64,000 nucleotides of DNA from Muribaculum intestinale (GTDB taxonomy: Bacteria; Bacteroidota; Bacteroidia; Bacteroidales; Muribaculaceae), in NCBI RefSeq assembly GCF_002201515.1, contig NZ_CP021421.1:248001-312000 (forward strand), written 5' to 3'. The translations under genes were made by a program, and so were the position numbers. Below, piece after piece: positions 18,207 to 27,223 of this stretch. The notes under the pieces were generated by a model. The model was not told the DNA's origin. It ran no database searches and was given only the letters and a program-made list of their open reading frames with translations. Within the stretch, counting starts at the first letter, position 1. The number at the start of each line of letters is the position of its first letter.

Positions 18207-18507
18207 GCTCCACCTCCTCCATCATCGTGGTAAAATGGAGCACATGCTGCCCCCAGCGGCGGTTTATTTCATCGAGCAGCACTGGTTGTAGCTTGTCGAG
18301 CCAGTCGGAGGCTTCCGGCATGCCGTCGCACTGTATCTGCAACGCGTAGGTCGTGCCTCCGTTATCCTCCTGCGAGAACACACGCATGAGCAACGGATGT
18401 CGGTATCCGGCCGAGACCGCTGTCGGTATATATACCGTATGCGCCCAGACGGTCCACTCTCCTTCAAGGCCCGACTCTACAAGAAATGTAGTATTTACGA
18501 GTATCAT
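18199..18507 (-). CDS. DUF4286 family protein
   Basis: 102 residues. [21 protein letters not shown] and the closing [12 protein letters not shown] fit DUF4286, a small Bacteroidetes family of unknown function that is often found beside ruvC. It overlaps ruvC by 8 bases and abuts the GYF/CD225 gene without a gap, so the genes are probably translated from one message. Confidence 0.8.
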   Translation of the reverse strand: MILVNTTFLVESGLEGEWTVWAHTVYIPTAVSAGYRHPLLMRVFSQEDNGGTTYALQIQCDGMPEASDWLDKLQPVLLDEINRRWGQHVLHFTTMMEEVERV

Positions 18508-19098
18508 TTACAGTGAATTCATTACACCGCTGAAAATCATAAATCCACCGTAAAGCAGACTGGTGGCGACACCAACGATAGCAGTGATAATAACCCACTT
18601 CTTGGCACTTGCAGAAGCCCGATAGGCCTGCTCGTAGTTGCCCGAGTTCCAGAGACCGTTGACCGAAGCGGCCTTAACAATAGCGACAATACCGAAAGGC
18701 ACACAGCAGAGTATCGTCACTATGATGGCCCATGCAAGATAATTGTCAGGTGGCAATATAGGCTGCTGATATGGCTGTTGTCCCTGCTGATTATACTGCG
18801 GCTGCTGATACTGTGGCTGCTGGTATTGGGGCTGCGGCTGCTGATAAGCAGGAGCATGAGGAGCCGGAGGAGGAGGACACACGCCACCCTGTACAGGAGT
18901 CGATGTCACAGGCGCGTCAATATTATTGTTTTTAGGTCCATAGAGAGCCATACGTACCTCTTCCACCGACTCGGCAGTAGCCCAGTCGGCCATACCCTCG
19001 GCCCATACGAGATCGGTAGGGCGCAAACCGCGGGCAACGAGTTCGTTCACGTCAAAAGGCCCTACAGGAGCCTCATTTTCGATGATATAGTACTTCAT
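18508..19098 (-). CDS. GYF_2 (DUF4339) and CD225/dispanin fusion membrane protein
   Basis: 196 residues in three parts. Residues 1-50 (YYIIENEAPVGPFDVNELV...DLVWAEGMADW) form a GYF_2/DUF4339 domain, a proline-peptide-binding fold. Residues about 70-112 are Pro/Gln-rich with repeated YQQPQ units. Residues about 115-190 have two membrane segments (AWAIIVTILCCVPFGIVAIV and WVIITAIVGVATSLLYGGFM) in the CD225/dispanin arrangement. Function in bacteria is unknown. First gene of a unit with DUF4286, ruvC and perhaps DUF362. Confidence 0.85.
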   Translation of the reverse strand: MKYYIIENEAPVGPFDVNELVARGLRPTDLVWAEGMADWATAESVEEVRMALYGPKNNNIDAPVTSTPVQGGVCPPPPAPHAPAYQQPQPQYQQPQYQQPQYNQQGQQPYQQPILPPDNYLAWAIIVTILCCVPFGIVAIVKAASVNGLWNSGNYEQAYRASASAKKWVIITAIVGVATSLLYGGFMIFSGVMNSL

Positions 19099-19143
19099 AT
19101 CTTATAATGTGATTATTTGATTCTTTAATATATCGGCTACCTG

Positions 19144-19911
19144 TTATCCTATCGGAAGGCTCTTTTCAAGCCTTCGTCGGCGCAGGAACCGGCCGACAAA
19201 GCCGATATGGCGCATCAATGTCGGGAAAAAGCCGTAATAATAGCTCATTATCCTAAAGCGCTCAATCAGCGACGCACGCCGATTGCGTGTGGTCATCCCC
19301 TCCGAAAGATAGTCAATCATCACCTCATTGTCAGGAAGGGCGACATTGCTGCGCGAACGCTGCAGACAACGGATACACCATTCATAGTCGGCCGAAAAAC
19401 GATATTTCAGATTGTAGGGCTGAGCTATCTTGCGCAGTACCACGAATGCCTGATGACATACCACCATCCCCTCGGCAAAACTATCGAGAGTGAGCTCCTC
19501 CGGGGCGACAAGATGACGAGGGGCAAGATAACGTCGCGACGAGTCGACCACACAAGTCTGGCCATATACGATGCCGGGAAAATCGTTGTCGGTGATAAGC
19601 CGGGCAAGATGCTCGAGGGTATCGGGGCTATGAAACGCATCTCCGGAATTGAGAAATATCAGATACTGTCCGGTGGCAAGCGCCATAGCCTTGTTCATGG
19701 CGTCGTAAAGTCCCTTGTCGGGCGACGAGTAGATGCGCGCCCGCGGTATGCCGGCGTCGATGGCGAGCTTTAGAGTACGGTCTGTCGACACTCCGTCCAT
19801 CACGATATACTCATACATGCCACACGTCTGCTCCTTCACGCTTGCCAAAGTGGCCGGGAGAGTATCGGCGGCATTATATGTCACGGTAATGATAGAAAAC
19901 AACGGAGCCAT
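19144..19911 (-). CDS. Family 2 glycosyltransferase
   Basis: 255 residues from the ATG at 19911 (MAPLFSIITVTYNAADTLP). A longer in-frame reading upstream crosses the dsbD promoter and is not supported. GT-A features: IVMDGVSTDRT, SSPDKGLYDAMNKAMALATG, YLIFLNSGD, and HQAFVVLRK...YRFSADYEW. This is the WcaA-like group acting on envelope polysaccharides. Donor and acceptor are unknown and no polysaccharide cluster surrounds it. Divergent from dsbD. Confidence 0.9.
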   Translation of the reverse strand: MAPLFSIITVTYNAADTLPATLASVKEQTCGMYEYIVMDGVSTDRTLKLAIDAGIPRARIYSSPDKGLYDAMNKAMALATGQYLIFLNSGDAFHSPDTLEHLARLITDNDFPGIVYGQTCVVDSSRRYLAPRHLVAPEELTLDSFAEGMVVCHQAFVVLRKIAQPYNLKYRFSADYEWCIRCLQRSRSNVALPDNEVMIDYLSEGMTTRNRRASLIERFRIMSYYYGFFPTLMRHIGFVGRFLRRRRLEKSLPIG

Positions 19912-19977
19912 ATTCAAAGCATACTTTGTCAGTCCTGCAAATGTAAAGAAAAAAGCGCACTTTACAAAAAAAAGCGC

Positions 19978-19985
19978 TACCTTTG
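19978..19985 (+). promoter_or_regulatory. -7 box for dsbD
   Basis: TACCTTTG fits TAnnTTTG, 26 bases before the dsbD ATG. No good -33 box is visible; two near-identical AAAAAGCGC segments precede it. Confidence 0.55.
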
Positions 19986-20011
19986 CCAATCGTAAAATCA
20001 AAAACCGCGAT

Positions 20012-21991
20012 ATGAAGCGTAGTATTACTATTCTTATTGTATTTTTGGTGTTCTGGGCTACAGGGAGCCAGGCACAGATTGTAGATCCGGTACATTGGTC
20101 GACCGAGTTGAAAATGACAGGTGACGCACAGGGTGAAGTTGTCATGACTGCCTCTATCGATGCCGGATGGCATATGTATTCACTTGATGTAGACCCCGAT
20201 ATAGGGCCGCAGCCTCTTGCCATAGAATGGACCGCACTTGACGGAGTGGAACTGAAGGGACATCCGAAAGCCGACAAGACTCCTCACAAGAAATACGACG
20301 AGATGTTCGGCGCCAATCTCAGCTGGTGGACCGAAGGCGTCACAATTACACAGGCATTTACCGCCACGAAGAGCAAATTCGCCATCGAGGGGCTTATACG
20401 CTACTCGGCATGCAACAACGACAACTGCATCCCTCCGGCAAAAGAATCGTTCAGCATGGCCGGTAATGCCAAAATAGCGTCAGCACCCGCTGAGACTCCG
20501 GTCGACACTGTCGTGACCGACACAGTCGCCGCCGCTCCTGTTGTCGCTTCCAAGGCAGAGATTTCCGATGCCGACCTGTGGGCACCTGTCGACACAACCT
20601 CGTCCGACGATACCACCGATTACTCCACCACATCTCTGTGGTACATATTCATAGCATGTTTTGCGGGCGGATTCCTTGCTCTGCTCACCCCCTGCGTGTG
20701 GCCGATGATACCGATGACCGTAAGTTTCTTCCTTAAGAAAGGGAAGAACCGCGCACGCGCAGTAGCCGACGCCATGACCTACGGCCTGTCGATAATAGTC
20801 ATATACGTGGCTCTCGGCATACTGGTGACTGCAATATGGGGCCCGGCAAAACTCAACGACCTGGCCACAAGCGCCACCTGCAACATAATATTCTTCATCC
20901 TCCTCATAATATTCGCCATAAGTTTCTTCGGAGCATTTGACATAAAACTACCTTCGAAATGGGCCAATAAGATGGATGCCACAGCCGACAAGACTACCGG
21001 CCTGCTGAGCATATTCTTCATGGCATTCACCCTCACACTCGTCAGCTTTTCATGCACAGGCCCCATCATCGGCACACTGCTCGTCGAGGCGGCGAGCACA
21101 GGCGACAAATTCGGCCCTGCAATCGGCATGGCCGGCTTCGCCCTCGCCCTGGCCATACCGTTCTGCCTCTTCGCACTGTTCCCCTCGTGGCTCCAGAGCG
21201 CGCCTAAGTCGGGCAGCTGGATGAATACGGTAAAGGTAGTGCTCGGATTTCTTGAGCTTGCTCTCTCTCTCAAATTCCTCTCTGTGGCCGACCTCGCCTA
21301 CGGATGGCACATACTCGACCGCGAGACATTCCTCGCCCTCTGGATAGTAATATTCGGTCTGCTCGGCGCATACCTGCTCGGCGCATTCAACTTTGCCCAC
21401 TACGGCCCGGCCGACCGCTCGATAGGCACCGTGCGTTTCTTCCTTGCCGTGGCCTCGCTGTCGTTTACAGTATATCTGATTCCCGGCCTGTGGGGTGCGC
21501 CACTCAAGAGCGCAAGCGCATTTGTACCACCCCTGTATACCCAGGATTTTAACCTCTACGGCGAGAGCTTCACCGAATATTCCGACTACGACGAAGGGAT
21601 GGCCGCCGCAAAGAAAGAGGGCAAACCGGTGCTGCTCGACTTCTCCGGCTACGGCTGCGTCAACTGCCGCAAGATGGAGGGAGCCGTACTCGACGAGCCT
21701 GATGTAAAGGCCATGATTGAAAACAACTTTGTGGTAATAAAACTCATGGTCGATGAAAAGCGCGAACTTCCCGAGCCGGAATACGTAGAAGAAAACGGCA
21801 AGCAGATACGCCTCGACACATACGGTGAACGATGGAGCTATCTCCAGCGCTATAAGCTCCAGGCCAACGCACAGCCTTACTACGTTATACTCAACGACCG
21901 CGGCGAGCTCCTGTCAGGACCCTATGCCTACGACGAAAGCATTCCGCGCTTCACCCGCTTCCTTGAAAAAGGCATCAAGGCGGCGGAATAA
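20012..21991 (+). CDS. dsbD: Thiol:disulfide interchange protein DsbD
   Basis: 659 residues from the ATG at 20012, which starts a signal peptide ending GSQAQ. Order: N-terminal immunoglobulin-like domain (about 20-160, with Cys pair near SACNNDNCIPP), a Thr/Asp-rich linker, an eight-helix membrane domain with LLTPCVWPMIPMTV and SFSCTGPIIGT (the two transmembrane Cys), and a C-terminal thioredoxin domain with GYGCVNCRKME. It carries electrons from cytosolic thioredoxin to periplasmic partners. Single gene between a divergent GT and convergent terminators. Confidence 0.95.
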   Translation: MKRSITILIVFLVFWATGSQAQIVDPVHWSTELKMTGDAQGEVVMTASIDAGWHMYSLDVDPDIGPQPLAIEWTALDGVELKGHPKADKTPHKKYDEMFGANLSWWTEGVTITQAFTATKSKFAIEGLIRYSACNNDNCIPPAKESFSMAGNAKIASAPAETPVDTVVTDTVAAAPVVASKAEISDADLWAPVDTTSSDDTTDYSTTSLWYIFIACFAGGFLALLTPCVWPMIPMTVSFFLKKGKNRARAVADAMTYGLSIIVIYVALGILVTAIWGPAKLNDLATSATCNIIFFILLIIFAISFFGAFDIKLPSKWANKMDATADKTTGLLSIFFMAFTLTLVSFSCTGPIIGTLLVEAASTGDKFGPAIGMAGFALALAIPFCLFALFPSWLQSAPKSGSWMNTVKVVLGFLELALSLKFLSVADLAYGWHILDRETFLALWIVIFGLLGAYLLGAFNFAHYGPADRSIGTVRFFLAVASLSFTVYLIPGLWGAPLKSASAFVPPLYTQDFNLYGESFTEYSDYDEGMAAAKKEGKPVLLDFSGYGCVNCRKMEGAVLDEPDVKAMIENNFVVIKLMVDEKRELPEPEYVEENGKQIRLDTYGERWSYLQRYKLQANAQPYYVILNDRGELLSGPYAYDESIPRFTRFLEKGIKAAE

Positions 21992-22016
21992 CACACTCTC
22001 CACATCCCATGTCTAT

Positions 22017-22037
22017 TTGGACTATTGCATAGTCCAA
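22017..22037. repeat. Perfect short hairpin after dsbD
   Basis: TTGGACTAT-TGC-ATAGTCCAA, 9-bp perfect stem with 3-nt loop, 26 bases after the dsbD stop. It has no T tail; it may stabilise the 3' end. Confidence 0.6.
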
Positions 22038-22058
22038 TGGGCCAGAAACGGCAATCAA

Positions 22059-22104
22059 ATACGAATCCCGCGCCAGGCAATTTGCCCCGACGCGGGATTC
22101 GTAT
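22059..22104. terminator. Bidirectional terminator between dsbD and the pseudouridine synthase gene
   Basis: Fourteen-base perfect arms ATACGAATCCCGCG (22059-22072) and 22091-22104, with an inner GGCAA/TTGCC pairing. It lies between convergent genes. Confidence 0.8.
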
Positions 22105-22122
22105 TATAGTAAGTTTCCTCAA

Positions 22123-23058
22123 TTATTTGCCGCCCACGAGTTTCCAGAAAGAACCGGGGACAGGCGTGTCGAAATTCATATCGCGACGAGTGACCGGATG
22201 CACAAATCTAAGAGTCTGTGCGTGCAGGGCCAGACGATGGATTATCGACGCCTTCGCTCCATATCGACGGTCGCCTGCTATAGGATGGCCAAGCTCTTTC
22301 ATATGCACGCGTATCTGATTCTTGCGGCCTGTCTCAAGCGACACCTCAACCATCGTATGTCCGAGACCGCGCTTTACCACCTTGTAACGTGTGACGGCGA
22401 GCTTGCCCTCATCGGGATTTTTGGCAGAGTACACCTCATGCTTGCTGTTTTCAGCGAGATAGCTGCGTATCTCGCCCTCGTCTTTTTCGACATATCCCTC
22501 TACCACACACACATACTTGCGTGAAATCACCATATTGTTCCAGTTGTGCTGCATGGCCTCCTTGGCATTCTCGTTCTTGGCCATCATCATAAGACCCGAT
22601 GTGTCACGGTCAAGGCGATGCACGATAAAGAGCTTGTTCCTGGGATTCTCCCATTTCACCCAGTCGCGCATTATCGTATAGGCAGTACCGTCCGACACCT
22701 TGTCATTGCCCATCGACAGCAGCCCGTAGCCCTTCTCGATTACCAGCAGGTCGGCATCTTCGTAGACGAGCTTCACCCTGCGGTGGTGAAACACCTTGAA
22801 CTCTCGCGTAAGATTCACCTTTACCGTATCGTCGGGGGTGAGCGGAGTGTCGTGCTGAGTGACAGGCATGCCGTTGACAGCCACCTGATTGTATTTTAGC
22901 AGTTCCTTTACAGTAGTCCTTTTACGTCCGGGCATCGACTCGATAAGAAACGCCAGCAAGGTCGTGTCCTGCTGAGGGACATAAGTCTCTATTACATCAG
23001 GGCGAAAAGGCGCTTTTTGTGCGCCGGGACGGTTGGTGACAGGCGATATACGTGGCAT
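22123..23058 (-). CDS. RluA-family 23S/tRNA pseudouridine synthase
   Basis: 311 residues. The N-terminal S4-like RNA-binding region (KRTTVKELLKYNQVAVNGMPV) is followed by the catalytic domain with HRLDRDTSGLMMMAKN, whose second Asp is the nucleophile, and GRKNQIRVHMKELGHPIAGD. Which uridine it modifies cannot be read. Its start codon lies 4 bases from mobile element A; removing that element would place the ATG directly behind the topA stop codon, so both genes probably formed one operon. Confidence 0.9.
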   Translation of the reverse strand: MPRISPVTNRPGAQKAPFRPDVIETYVPQQDTTLLAFLIESMPGRKRTTVKELLKYNQVAVNGMPVTQHDTPLTPDDTVKVNLTREFKVFHHRRVKLVYEDADLLVIEKGYGLLSMGNDKVSDGTAYTIMRDWVKWENPRNKLFIVHRLDRDTSGLMMMAKNENAKEAMQHNWNNMVISRKYVCVVEGYVEKDEGEIRSYLAENSKHEVYSAKNPDEGKLAVTRYKVVKRGLGHTMVEVSLETGRKNQIRVHMKELGHPIAGDRRYGAKASIIHRLALHAQTLRFVHPVTRRDMNFDTPVPGSFWKLVGGK

Positions 23059-23062
23059 ATTA

Positions 23063-23405
23063 GAGCTTATTTAATAATAAATGTTACCGTCAGGGCGGTC
23101 AGTCGGCGAGCAGGTTTTCGCTTGTGATGAGGGAGTTATGGGAACCCATAACGACCGAAGAACGGGCGGAAATATGCCGGCGAATGACCGACGGAAGGTA
23201 ATTTGTTTAATGTCGTTAATATTTTTTGCATTTACCTCACAAGCAGGCAAGAGATTGAATGATTATAAAGCTACCCCTCGTATATCTTGGCCGCTTTTCG
23301 TTTTGCTCCTGCTGTCATGTACATAAAGTACACACCTTCGTCACATGTAGAAAATCGACTCAAGCTATACGACCCTGGCGGCAACATTTATTATTAAACA
23401 AGCTC
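23063..23405. mobile_element. TNA-flanked miniature element A (composite)
   Basis: 343 bp with terminal inverted repeats GAGCTTATTTAATAATA / TATTATTAAACAAGCTC. It is flanked by TTA at 23060-23062 and 23406-23408; the right TTA is the topA stop codon read on the minus strand. The left 140 bp match the element at 60784; the region around 23204-23277 matches the reverse complement of the element at 42035; 23278-23380 is unique here. No coding capacity. Core motif at 23120-23162. Confidence 0.8.
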
Positions 23406-25748
23406 TTATTTTTTACGTGAGGATGTGCGGCGCGAGGTGGTCTTTTTGGGCTTTGCATCCTGCTCCTCGGCCATTTTCAGCAACTCTTCGCGTGTAAGAT
23501 TCTCGGGATGCTCAAGTCCGCGCGGCAGTTTATAGTTGTTTTTATTGTATGTGAAGTAAACGCCATAACGGCCGTTGAGTATCTGCATGTCGCCCTCACC
23601 CTCAAATGTCTTGATTACCTTCTTGCTCTCGCTGTCGCGCTTGGCTACTATGAGTTCTTCGGCTTCCGGCAGGGTGATTGCAGCAGGGGCAAGCCCCTTG
23701 GGTATGGACACGAACTTACCGTCGTGACGCACATACGGGCCAAAACGGCCGATGGCCACAGTGACCGTCTTCCCCTCAAACTCGCCGAGCGTGCGCGGGA
23801 ATTCAAACAGTTTCAGGGCTTCCTCCAGAGTAAGCGTGCTCAGCGACTGCCCCTTGAGCAGCGACGCAAACTGAGGCTTGTCGTCATCGCCATCCGCGCC
23901 GCCTATCTGCACAAGCGGGCCGAAACGTCCTATTTTCACACTCACAGGCTTTCCTGTGGCAGGGTCGGTGCCAAGCAGACGCTCTCCCACACGGTGTTCG
24001 AGACGCATGTTGTTGGCCTGCTCCACATCGGGATGAAATACCTTGTAGAAATCGCCTATCTCGCTGTTCCACTTAAGCTGGCCTTCGGCTATATCGTCGA
24101 ACTTCTCCTCCATGCGGGCAGTGAAATCATAGTCGAGAATAGAGGGGAAATATTTTATGAGGAATTCGTTGACAACCATACCTATGTCGGTAGGTACGAG
24201 CTTGCCCTTCTCCGAACCGGTCATCTCCGAACGTGTCGAACGCGCAATCTTGCCCTCCGAGTCAAGCGAAAGCACCTCGTAGACGCGCTCCACACCCTCT
24301 TTCTCGCCCTTCTCCACATATTCACGGGCCTGGATGGTGGATATTGTGGGGGCATATGTAGACGGACGTCCGATACCCAGCTCCTCCATCTTCTTCACAA
24401 GCGAAGCCTCGGTGTATCGCGGAGGATGTTGCGTAAAGCGTTCGGTGGCTACAATCGAGCGCATGTCGACAGTGTCGCCGCTCTTCATGGCCGGCAGACG
24501 CGACTCGCCGCCGCCGTCGGCACTGTCATCGTCGCGGCCCTCGATATATACACGCAGGAAGCCGTCGAAACGTATCACCTCGCCACTGGCCGTAAAATGG
24601 TCGGCGCATGTCGAGGGAGAGATATCTACAGTAGTACGGTCGATACGCGCATCGGCCATCTGCGAAGCGATGGTACGCTTCCAGATAAGGGAATACAGGC
24701 GTCTCTCCTGCAACGTTCCTTCAATTTCGGCCACATGTACATCAGTAGGACGTATAGCCTCGTGGGCCTCCTGGGCACCTTTGGAATTAGTATGATAACG
24801 GCGCACTTTTAGATACTCGTCGCCAAGGCGTCGTGTCACCTCCTCCGAGATAGCGTTGACCGCAAGAGTCGACAGATTGAGAGAGTCGGTACGCATATAA
24901 GTAATGTGTCCGGCCTCATACAACTTCTGGGCCACCATCATCGTCTGCGACACAGTCATTCCGAGTTTGCGTGCGGCCTCCTGCTGAAGTGTCGAGGTGG
25001 TAAACGGAGGCGCCGGCGATTTTGTGACAGGCTTTGTAATGACATCGGTAATGGTAAACCGTGCATCGCGGCAAGCCTCAAGCAAAGCCTCGGCGCTCGC
25101 GCTGTCGGGCAGACGGCGTTCAAGCTGGGCGGCCAAAGGCGCGCCACCCAAGGTGATAAACTCGCCATTGACACGATAGTAGGGCTCGGCCTTGAAATTT
25201 TTGATTTCAAGCTCACGCTCCACAATAAGCCTTACAGCCACCGACTGTACACGTCCGGCCGATAATGCCGGTTTGATTTTCTTCCACAACACCGGAGAAA
25301 GCTCGAAGCCCACTATACGGTCAAGCACACGCCGGGCCTGCTGGGCGTCGACACGGTTGAGATCGATAGCGCGAGGATGTTTTATAGCCTCCTCTATGGC
25401 CTTTTTGGTAATTTCATGGAATACGATACGCCGCGTGGTGGCCGGGTCAAGACCAAGCACCTCGCACAGATGCCATGCTATAGCCTCACCCTCGCGGTCC
25501 TCATCAGATGCCAGCCATACGACGTCGGCAGCCTTGACAGCCTTGCGAAGGTCATCAACCAGCTGCTTCTTATCGTCGGGTATCTCATAGACAGGCGCAA
25601 AACCATTGTCGATGTCTATGCCGAACTTCTTCTTGTTGAGGTCACGGATATGGCCGTATGACGACATTACCTTGTAGTCATTTCCCAAAAACTTCTCTAT
25701 GGTTTTGGCCTTTGCGGGCGATTCGACTATTACTAAATTCTTAGGCAT
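23406..25748 (-). CDS. topA: DNA topoisomerase I (type IA)
   Basis: 780 residues. TOPRIM domain with IVESPAKAKTIEKFLG and DEDREGE (82-88). The catalytic Tyr is Y284 in ITYMRTDS. C-terminal repeat domains (KIGRFGPLVQIG, AIGRFGPYVRHDG, NGRYGVYFTYNKN) replace the Cys4 zinc fingers of the E. coli enzyme, as in many Bacteroidetes, and a Lys/Arg/Ser tail ends the protein. It relaxes negative supercoils. Its stop codon is the target duplication of element A. Confidence 0.97.
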   Translation of the reverse strand: MPKNLVIVESPAKAKTIEKFLGNDYKVMSSYGHIRDLNKKKFGIDIDNGFAPVYEIPDDKKQLVDDLRKAVKAADVVWLASDEDREGEAIAWHLCEVLGLDPATTRRIVFHEITKKAIEEAIKHPRAIDLNRVDAQQARRVLDRIVGFELSPVLWKKIKPALSAGRVQSVAVRLIVERELEIKNFKAEPYYRVNGEFITLGGAPLAAQLERRLPDSASAEALLEACRDARFTITDVITKPVTKSPAPPFTTSTLQQEAARKLGMTVSQTMMVAQKLYEAGHITYMRTDSLNLSTLAVNAISEEVTRRLGDEYLKVRRYHTNSKGAQEAHEAIRPTDVHVAEIEGTLQERRLYSLIWKRTIASQMADARIDRTTVDISPSTCADHFTASGEVIRFDGFLRVYIEGRDDDSADGGGESRLPAMKSGDTVDMRSIVATERFTQHPPRYTEASLVKKMEELGIGRPSTYAPTISTIQAREYVEKGEKEGVERVYEVLSLDSEGKIARSTRSEMTGSEKGKLVPTDIGMVVNEFLIKYFPSILDYDFTARMEEKFDDIAEGQLKWNSEIGDFYKVFHPDVEQANNMRLEHRVGERLLGTDPATGKPVSVKIGRFGPLVQIGGADGDDDKPQFASLLKGQSLSTLTLEEALKLFEFPRTLGEFEGKTVTVAIGRFGPYVRHDGKFVSIPKGLAPAAITLPEAEELIVAKRDSESKKVIKTFEGEGDMQILNGRYGVYFTYNKNNYKLPRGLEHPENLTREELLKMAEEQDAKPKKTTSRRTSSRKK

Positions 25749-25776
25749 TTTCAGTTTTGTGGATGAAAAATTTCGA

Positions 25777-25784
25777 CAAAATTA
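25777..25784 (-). promoter_or_regulatory. Candidate -7 box for topA
   Basis: Minus-strand TAATTTTG matches TAnnTTTG, 29 bases before the ATG. A -33 box is not evident. Confidence 0.45.
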
Positions 25785-25933
25785 GGAAAAAGTGTTAATA
25801 GATTGTCTATAAAAATGCCCAATTTTTTCGCGGAGACGGTTTTCAGCGCTCCATAAGGCGTTTTTCCTCTGACAAATCCGTGCACATGGATGAAACATCC
25901 GCGCGCAATTAAAGTTCGCCATCACTACGCGTG

Positions 25934-27103
25934 TCAGCGGGCCTGTGGCACACCGTTGCGCCGCTCGTAATGATAATAAAGGTACATCAGCATCAGAGCT
26001 CCGACGGCCACCAGCGGCAGCCCTACCACAGCAGGCGCCATGTAGCTGTCGGTATAGTTGATGACCTTCCCTCCAAACCATGCGGCAATCGCATTGCCCG
26101 CATTGTAAGCAATCTGTATGCATGCCGCCCCGAGCATCTCGCCTCCGCGGGCATAACCCACGATATCGCTCTGGAGCGGACTGCCCGACCCGAACAGCGC
26201 AGCGGTGCCGAGCACCATAAGCAATACGGCGGCGAGCTTGTAATGGCCCAAATAGAAAAACAGCACAAGCACCGGTATGGCCGACGCCTGTACACTCGCG
26301 GCCACGGCTGCCGGCTTGAATCGGTCGCCAAGACGTCCGGCTACAAGATTGCCGGCAAACATGCCGAATCCGGCAAGGACCATCAGCCACGACATCGAGT
26401 CGCGTGAAAATCCGGCCACAATCGTCAGCTGCGGGTCAATGAAGCTGTACCAGCTGTAGATGCCGATCTGGCCCAACAGCACTCCTCCGAAAATAAGCCA
26501 TGGCGGCAGAGTGCGCATAAACCGGAACTGACCTTTGAATCCCATATCCTCAAGCCCAGGCACGGCAGGCACCCAGTACCGTATAGCCATGAAAGTAGCC
26601 GCGGCACTCAATCCTACCACAACATAGGCCAGACGCCACGAGGCGACATTGGATATGAGCGTACCGGCGGGGACACCGACAAGAGTGGCCACAGTCATGC
26701 CTCCAATCATTATGGCCACAGCGCTGGCGGCCTTTGACGGCGACGCAAGTTTGCGGGCCACTATCGCCCCGACTCCGAAATACGCGCCGTGGGGCAGACC
26801 GGATATGAATCTCGCCGCACAGAATGTCCAGAAACCGGGTGCTACAGCAGCGAGCAGATTGCCCACCATTATGACAGCCGCAAGCAGCAGCATGAGTTTC
26901 TTCAAAGCCATCTTTCTCGCAAACAGCAGAGCAGGAGCGCCCACACACACTCCCCCGGCGTAAGCCGAGATGAAGGCGCCGGCGCCGGATATGCTGACAT
27001 CCATATCGGCGGCAAGCATACCAAGAATACCCATAGTAAGATATTCAGTGATTCCAAGCGCAAACGTTCCAAGCGCCAAAGCAAACAATCCTCTTTTATT
27101 CAT
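25934..27103 (-). CDS. MFS transporter, AraJ/sugar-efflux-like
   Basis: 389 residues from the ATG at 27103; an in-frame start at 27142 would lie upstream of the promoter's -7 box. Twelve membrane helices with the DHA12-type signature early on (LGTFALGITEYLTMGILGMLA) and FISGLPHGAYFGVGAIVARKL after helix 4. This subgroup exports sugars or drugs by proton antiport; the substrate is unknown. Divergent from rex, with the two -7 boxes 53 bases apart. Confidence 0.88.
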   Translation of the reverse strand: MNKRGLFALALGTFALGITEYLTMGILGMLAADMDVSISGAGAFISAYAGGVCVGAPALLFARKMALKKLMLLLAAVIMVGNLLAAVAPGFWTFCAARFISGLPHGAYFGVGAIVARKLASPSKAASAVAIMIGGMTVATLVGVPAGTLISNVASWRLAYVVVGLSAAATFMAIRYWVPAVPGLEDMGFKGQFRFMRTLPPWLIFGGVLLGQIGIYSWYSFIDPQLTIVAGFSRDSMSWLMVLAGFGMFAGNLVAGRLGDRFKPAAVAASVQASAIPVLVLFFYLGHYKLAAVLLMVLGTAALFGSGSPLQSDIVGYARGGEMLGAACIQIAYNAGNAIAAWFGGKVINYTDSYMAPAVVGLPLVAVGALMLMYLYYHYERRNGVPQAR

Positions 27104-27130
27104 AGGTAAATAACGGGTAAAATCGGGCGC

Positions 27131-27165
27131 AAATTTACACAATATATCCTTTTAACGACTCAAAG
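27131..27165 (-). promoter_or_regulatory. Candidate promoter of the MFS gene
   Basis: Minus strand -7 TAAATTTG (27131-27138) with TTTG at 27162-27165; the spacer of 23 nt is slightly long. Confidence 0.5.
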
Positions 27166-27190
27166 AGTGGCATATCGGAGAAAAAATTTG

Positions 27191-27198
27191 TAATTTTG
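27191..27198 (+). promoter_or_regulatory. -7 box for rex
   Basis: TAATTTTG, 26 bases before the GTG start of rex. No clear -33 box; no palindromic Rex operator noticed next to it. Confidence 0.5.
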
Positions 27199-27223
27199 CG
27201 TACCAAAATACTGATACATCAAC

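Noticed and set aside
18770..18850. Short tandem repeats that might suggest a CRISPR array
   Set aside because: They encode the YQQPQ repeats of the GYF/CD225 protein, are too short and have no spacers.
23508..24812. Plus-strand open frame of 434 codons opposite topA
   Set aside because: Antisense shadow of topA with low-complexity composition.
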